Of a stretch of 64,000 nt of DNA, positions 60,882 to 64,000 are shown in pieces. The stretch is from Trematomus loennbergii. Lineage: Eukaryota; Chordata; Actinopteri; Perciformes; Nototheniidae. The notes below the pieces were generated by a model. That model was not told the DNA's origin and did not search any database. It saw only the letters and a program-made list of their open reading frames with translations. The translations under genes and the position numbers were made by a program. The first letter of the stretch is position 1, and every line of letters begins with the position of its first letter. The stretch lies in the NCBI GenBank assembly GCA_012861695.1, contig JAAOOA010000454.1, positions 248,001-312,000 of the forward strand, read 5' to 3'.

Positions 60882-62125
60882 AGATCAACGGGATCATTAT
60901 ATCCATGATGTTTATCTCTTAAAGCAGGAGTGTGCAAACTTTTTTCAAAGAGTACCGGATTTGATAATGTGAATATTATATCACAATTCTTATTGTCACA
61001 ATTATCTTTATTTTATTCAAATGGCTATATAACTAAATATAAGCCACTAATGCAGGCGTGAACAACTCTAAAAACACGCTCTTTCATTCATACCTGGAGA
61101 GTCAGATAACATTGAACAGACGATGGTGTGTCAGAATCAGGTCAGACAAATAATAATCTAACATATGCAGGACGGACCGTGGACATGCCTGTCTTAAAGG
61201 GAAATACTCTGCTGTCTCTTTATTCTAAACATGTGTTTATTTTAGTTTCACTAATGTTTTTGTTGTTGTTATTGAGTTTGATAATCTGCTTTTTGATCAT
61301 ACTGTCAACCTTTATTAAATTGAAACACGTGCATTTAGCTGACACTTTTATCCAAGTAACATCAAATATGCTGAACTGCTTCCTTTAGAGGAAATAAGAG
61401 ATATATATTCTTTACATTTGAAATGATCTCCCCCAGATTCAGACCTTTATGTCAGGTGATAGTTTAACCTTCTCTGTTTTATTGAAACTATGTTGTTATC
61501 AATTGTTCATTTGTGATTTGTGCATGATGGGGAAAATAAATAAATAATATGTTTAATTCAACTGCAAGTTTGAGCGGCGAATCATTTCTCAGATCCAAAA
61601 TAAAATGCATTTTAATTTCCAGTCCAGAATATTGATTTTAAATCGTTGAAATTAAAGTTTTATTACATGCCATTTTTACATTTTAAACTTGTTTAATTAT
61701 ATAAAACATACAGAGTTACTGGGTTTAAATTAACTCCCTGACAGACAGGGAATAAAATAAATGTTTTAAAGAGATTTCTAAGTATTTAAAAACGGAGTAA
61801 ATGTTAAACCCAGTTTTCCCAGGAGAAGCCTAAACAGAGAGGACGACCATTGCTGTTCAGCGTGGATTATCAAATGCACACGTTTATAAACTCTAAAGGA
61901 TTTCATCTCAATCTAAAATACTGATTTCTTGGCAGCGGTGTGTTATCGAGTATTAACAACCTCTTAAACGTCCAATTTGACCAATTAGAATTGAGTATTC
62001 AGCTAAGACGTTTAATACAATTATAATTATAGTAAAGTAAAATATATATTGGTGTAGATAAAGTAATGTGTGCACTACTTGAATATATAAAAACATGTAT
62101 GTTACAATAGAGTTGTGTATTAAAA
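60882..62125 (+). other. TRIM copy 9 3' flank
   Basis: Standard 3' flank with AATAAA hexamers near 61535, interrupted at about 62125 by the composite element, as at 6381. Confidence 0.7.
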
Positions 62126-64000
62126 TTAACTAGAGAATGCAATTCCTGAAGAAATTGCTAGTGGGAATGCTTTATGCTGAAAATCTGACGCTAAACTGCT
62201 ATGCTGAAATGTAATGTGTAAGAAGAAAGTGAAGAATTTAGATTGAAATGATACATGAACACTGGGGTCTTGAATGTGTGATGAGAGAAGAAAAGAAAGG
62301 CTTGGAAAAGCAGCAGAATATTTGAACTGCAAACTTTTGAACTAACTTGATGGTGAATGATCTGTCACCATGCCAACGGCATTTGATGACATCCCATAAT
62401 ACGCTTAGATGTGTGGATGTCTGCATTGTTACCAAATCTGTGAAGTTTTGGGCCGTTTGGAGCATTTTCACTAAAGTTATGAGAAAACCGTGTTTCTTGG
62501 CGAGCCTTGTGTTACCATGGCAACGGCATTTGAAGAAACCCCATAATTGACGTAGAGCTGTTGAGGGCTGTACCGGTGATATACAAGCGAAGTTTGGAGG
62601 ACGATCGGACCGTTTCCATTGGACTTACAGCGACATCATGGTTCATGGCGAGTTGTCTGTCGCCATGGCAACGGCATTTGATGACACCCCATAATACGCT
62701 TAGATGTGTGGATGGCTGCATTGTTACCAAACCTGTGAAGTTTTGGGCCGTTTGGAGCATTTTCACTGAAGTTATGAGAAAACCGTGTTTCATGGCGAGC
62801 CTTGTGTTACCATAGCAACGGCATTTGAAGAAACCCCATAATTGACGTAGAGCTGTTGAGGGCTGTACCGGTGATATACAAGCGAAGTTTGGAGGACGAT
62901 CGGACCGTGTCCATTGGACTTACAGCGACATCGTGCTTCATGGTGAGTGGTCTGTCGCCATGGCAACGGCATTTGATGACACCCCATAATACGGTTAGAT
63001 GCGTTGATGGCTGCATCGTTACCAAACCTGTGAAGTTTTGGGCCGTTTGGAGCATTTTCACTGAAGTTATGAGAAAACCGTGTTTCATGGCGAGCATTGT
63101 GTTGCCATGGCAACGGCATTTGAAGAAACCCCATAATTGACGTAGAGCTGTTGAGGGCTGGACCGGTGATATACAAGCGAAGTTTGGGGGACGATCGGAC
63201 CCTGTCCATTGGACTTACAGCGACATCGTGTTTCATGGCGAGTGGTCTGTCACCATGGCAACGGCATTTGAAGAAATCTCAAAACTGTCCCATAGATGTC
63301 TTCACGGCTGGACTGTTAGCACACATGTGAAGTTTGAGCACTTTTTGAACATTTTCATAGGAGTTATAGCGACATCGTCTTTTATGGCGAGGGATGCGTT
63401 TCCATCGAAACGGCATATGGTGAGATCTCAGATTTGGAGCTTTTGAGGCATGGACCGGTGATATACAAGTGAAGATTGGGGGACGATTGGACCGTGTCGA
63501 TTGGACTTACAGTGACATCGTGTTTCATGGCGAGTTGTCTGTCGCTATGGCAACGGCATTTGATGACACCCTATAATACGCTTAGATGCGTTGATGGCTG
63601 CATCGTTACCAAACCTGTGAAGTTTTGGGTTGTTTGGAGTATTTTCACTGAAGTTATGATAAAACCGTGTTTCAAGGCGAGCATTGTGTTGCCATGGCAA
63701 CGGCATTTGAAGAAATCTCAAAACTGTCCCGTAGATGTCTTCACGGCTGGACTGTTAGCACACATGTGAAGTTTGAGCACTTTTTGAAAATGTTCATAGG
63801 AGTTATACATTACATTAGGAGGTTACATTACTCTCTCTCTTCTCTTGATCGCCCTCTCTCTTCTCTTGATCGCCCTCTTGATCTTCGGCATATGATGATG
63901 ACACCCCATAATTGACGTAGAGCTGTTGAGGGCAGGACCATTAAGTTTATCTGAAGTCTGCTGCTCTGAGCATGTCGGTTGGAGTGATGACATCATCGTG
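62126..64000 (+). repeat. Composite array, plus orientation, runs off the window
   Basis: Matches 6383-7970 in order. It has one more 293-bp unit than the left copy (extra unit around 62511-62806). Palindromes lie near 62365, 62511, 62659, 62806 (one base changed), 62953, 63100, 63248, 63397, 63545 and 63692. The window ends in the tail (gagcatgtcggttggagtga). By analogy with the left side, a resumed TRIM 3' flank and a minisatellite may follow beyond 64000. Confidence 0.8.

Overview
The window is vertebrate DNA, almost certainly from a teleost fish. The evidence is split eukaryotic genes, a tandem cluster of TRIM genes of the teleost zinc-binding protein A33-like/TRIM35-like type, an LRRC18 orthologue, an I-group LINE, tRNA-derived SINEs, hAT-like repeats and long TG/CA tracts. 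I do not name a species.

Layout. 1-4710: repeat-rich DNA with two SINEs in opposite orientation and a possible two-exon gene fragment on the minus strand. 4711-16965: a TRIM 3' fragment (copy 1), its 3' flank interrupted by a composite tandem-repeat element, a 37-bp minisatellite, an orphan LRRC18 second exon, then TRIM copy 2 with its 5' flank. 16965-43244: a giant inverted repeat. Each arm is about 9 kb (16965-26020 and 34203-43244) and carries, from the outside in, a LINE ORF1 piece, a stub of TRIM 5' flank, a TRIM 3' flank, a TRIM gene with its 5' flank, a TG/CA tract, a hAT-like repeat, a RING-less TRIM copy and its 3' flank. The 8.2-kb spacer holds a minisatellite, a segment found only once in the window, and the only complete LRRC18 gene. 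43245-47292: the rest of the LINE. 47293-64000: TRIM copy 7 with its own 5' region, then a direct repeat of the 24-41 kb block (3' flank, minisatellite, LRRC18 exon 2, reversed array, TRIM 8 minus, TRIM 9 plus, 3' flank) and a plus-strand array running off the end.

Nine TRIM copies were found. Only copy 9 (59493-60881, 462 aa) has an open frame through RING, B-box, coiled coil and PRY/SPRY. Copy 3 (444 aa) is open but lacks the B-box. Copy 8 is open from the B-box on but has no RING. The others are frameshifted or partial. The block therefore looks like an innate-immune type E3-ligase cluster expanding by tandem and inverted segmental duplication. LRRC18 was carried along, and two of its three copies share one deletion that removed exon 1.

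The least expected signal is in the composite arrays. A palindrome matching the RFX X-box consensus recurs every 147-148 bp, in four arrays in both orientations. All homology statements come from reading the sequence; no database search or alignment program was run.
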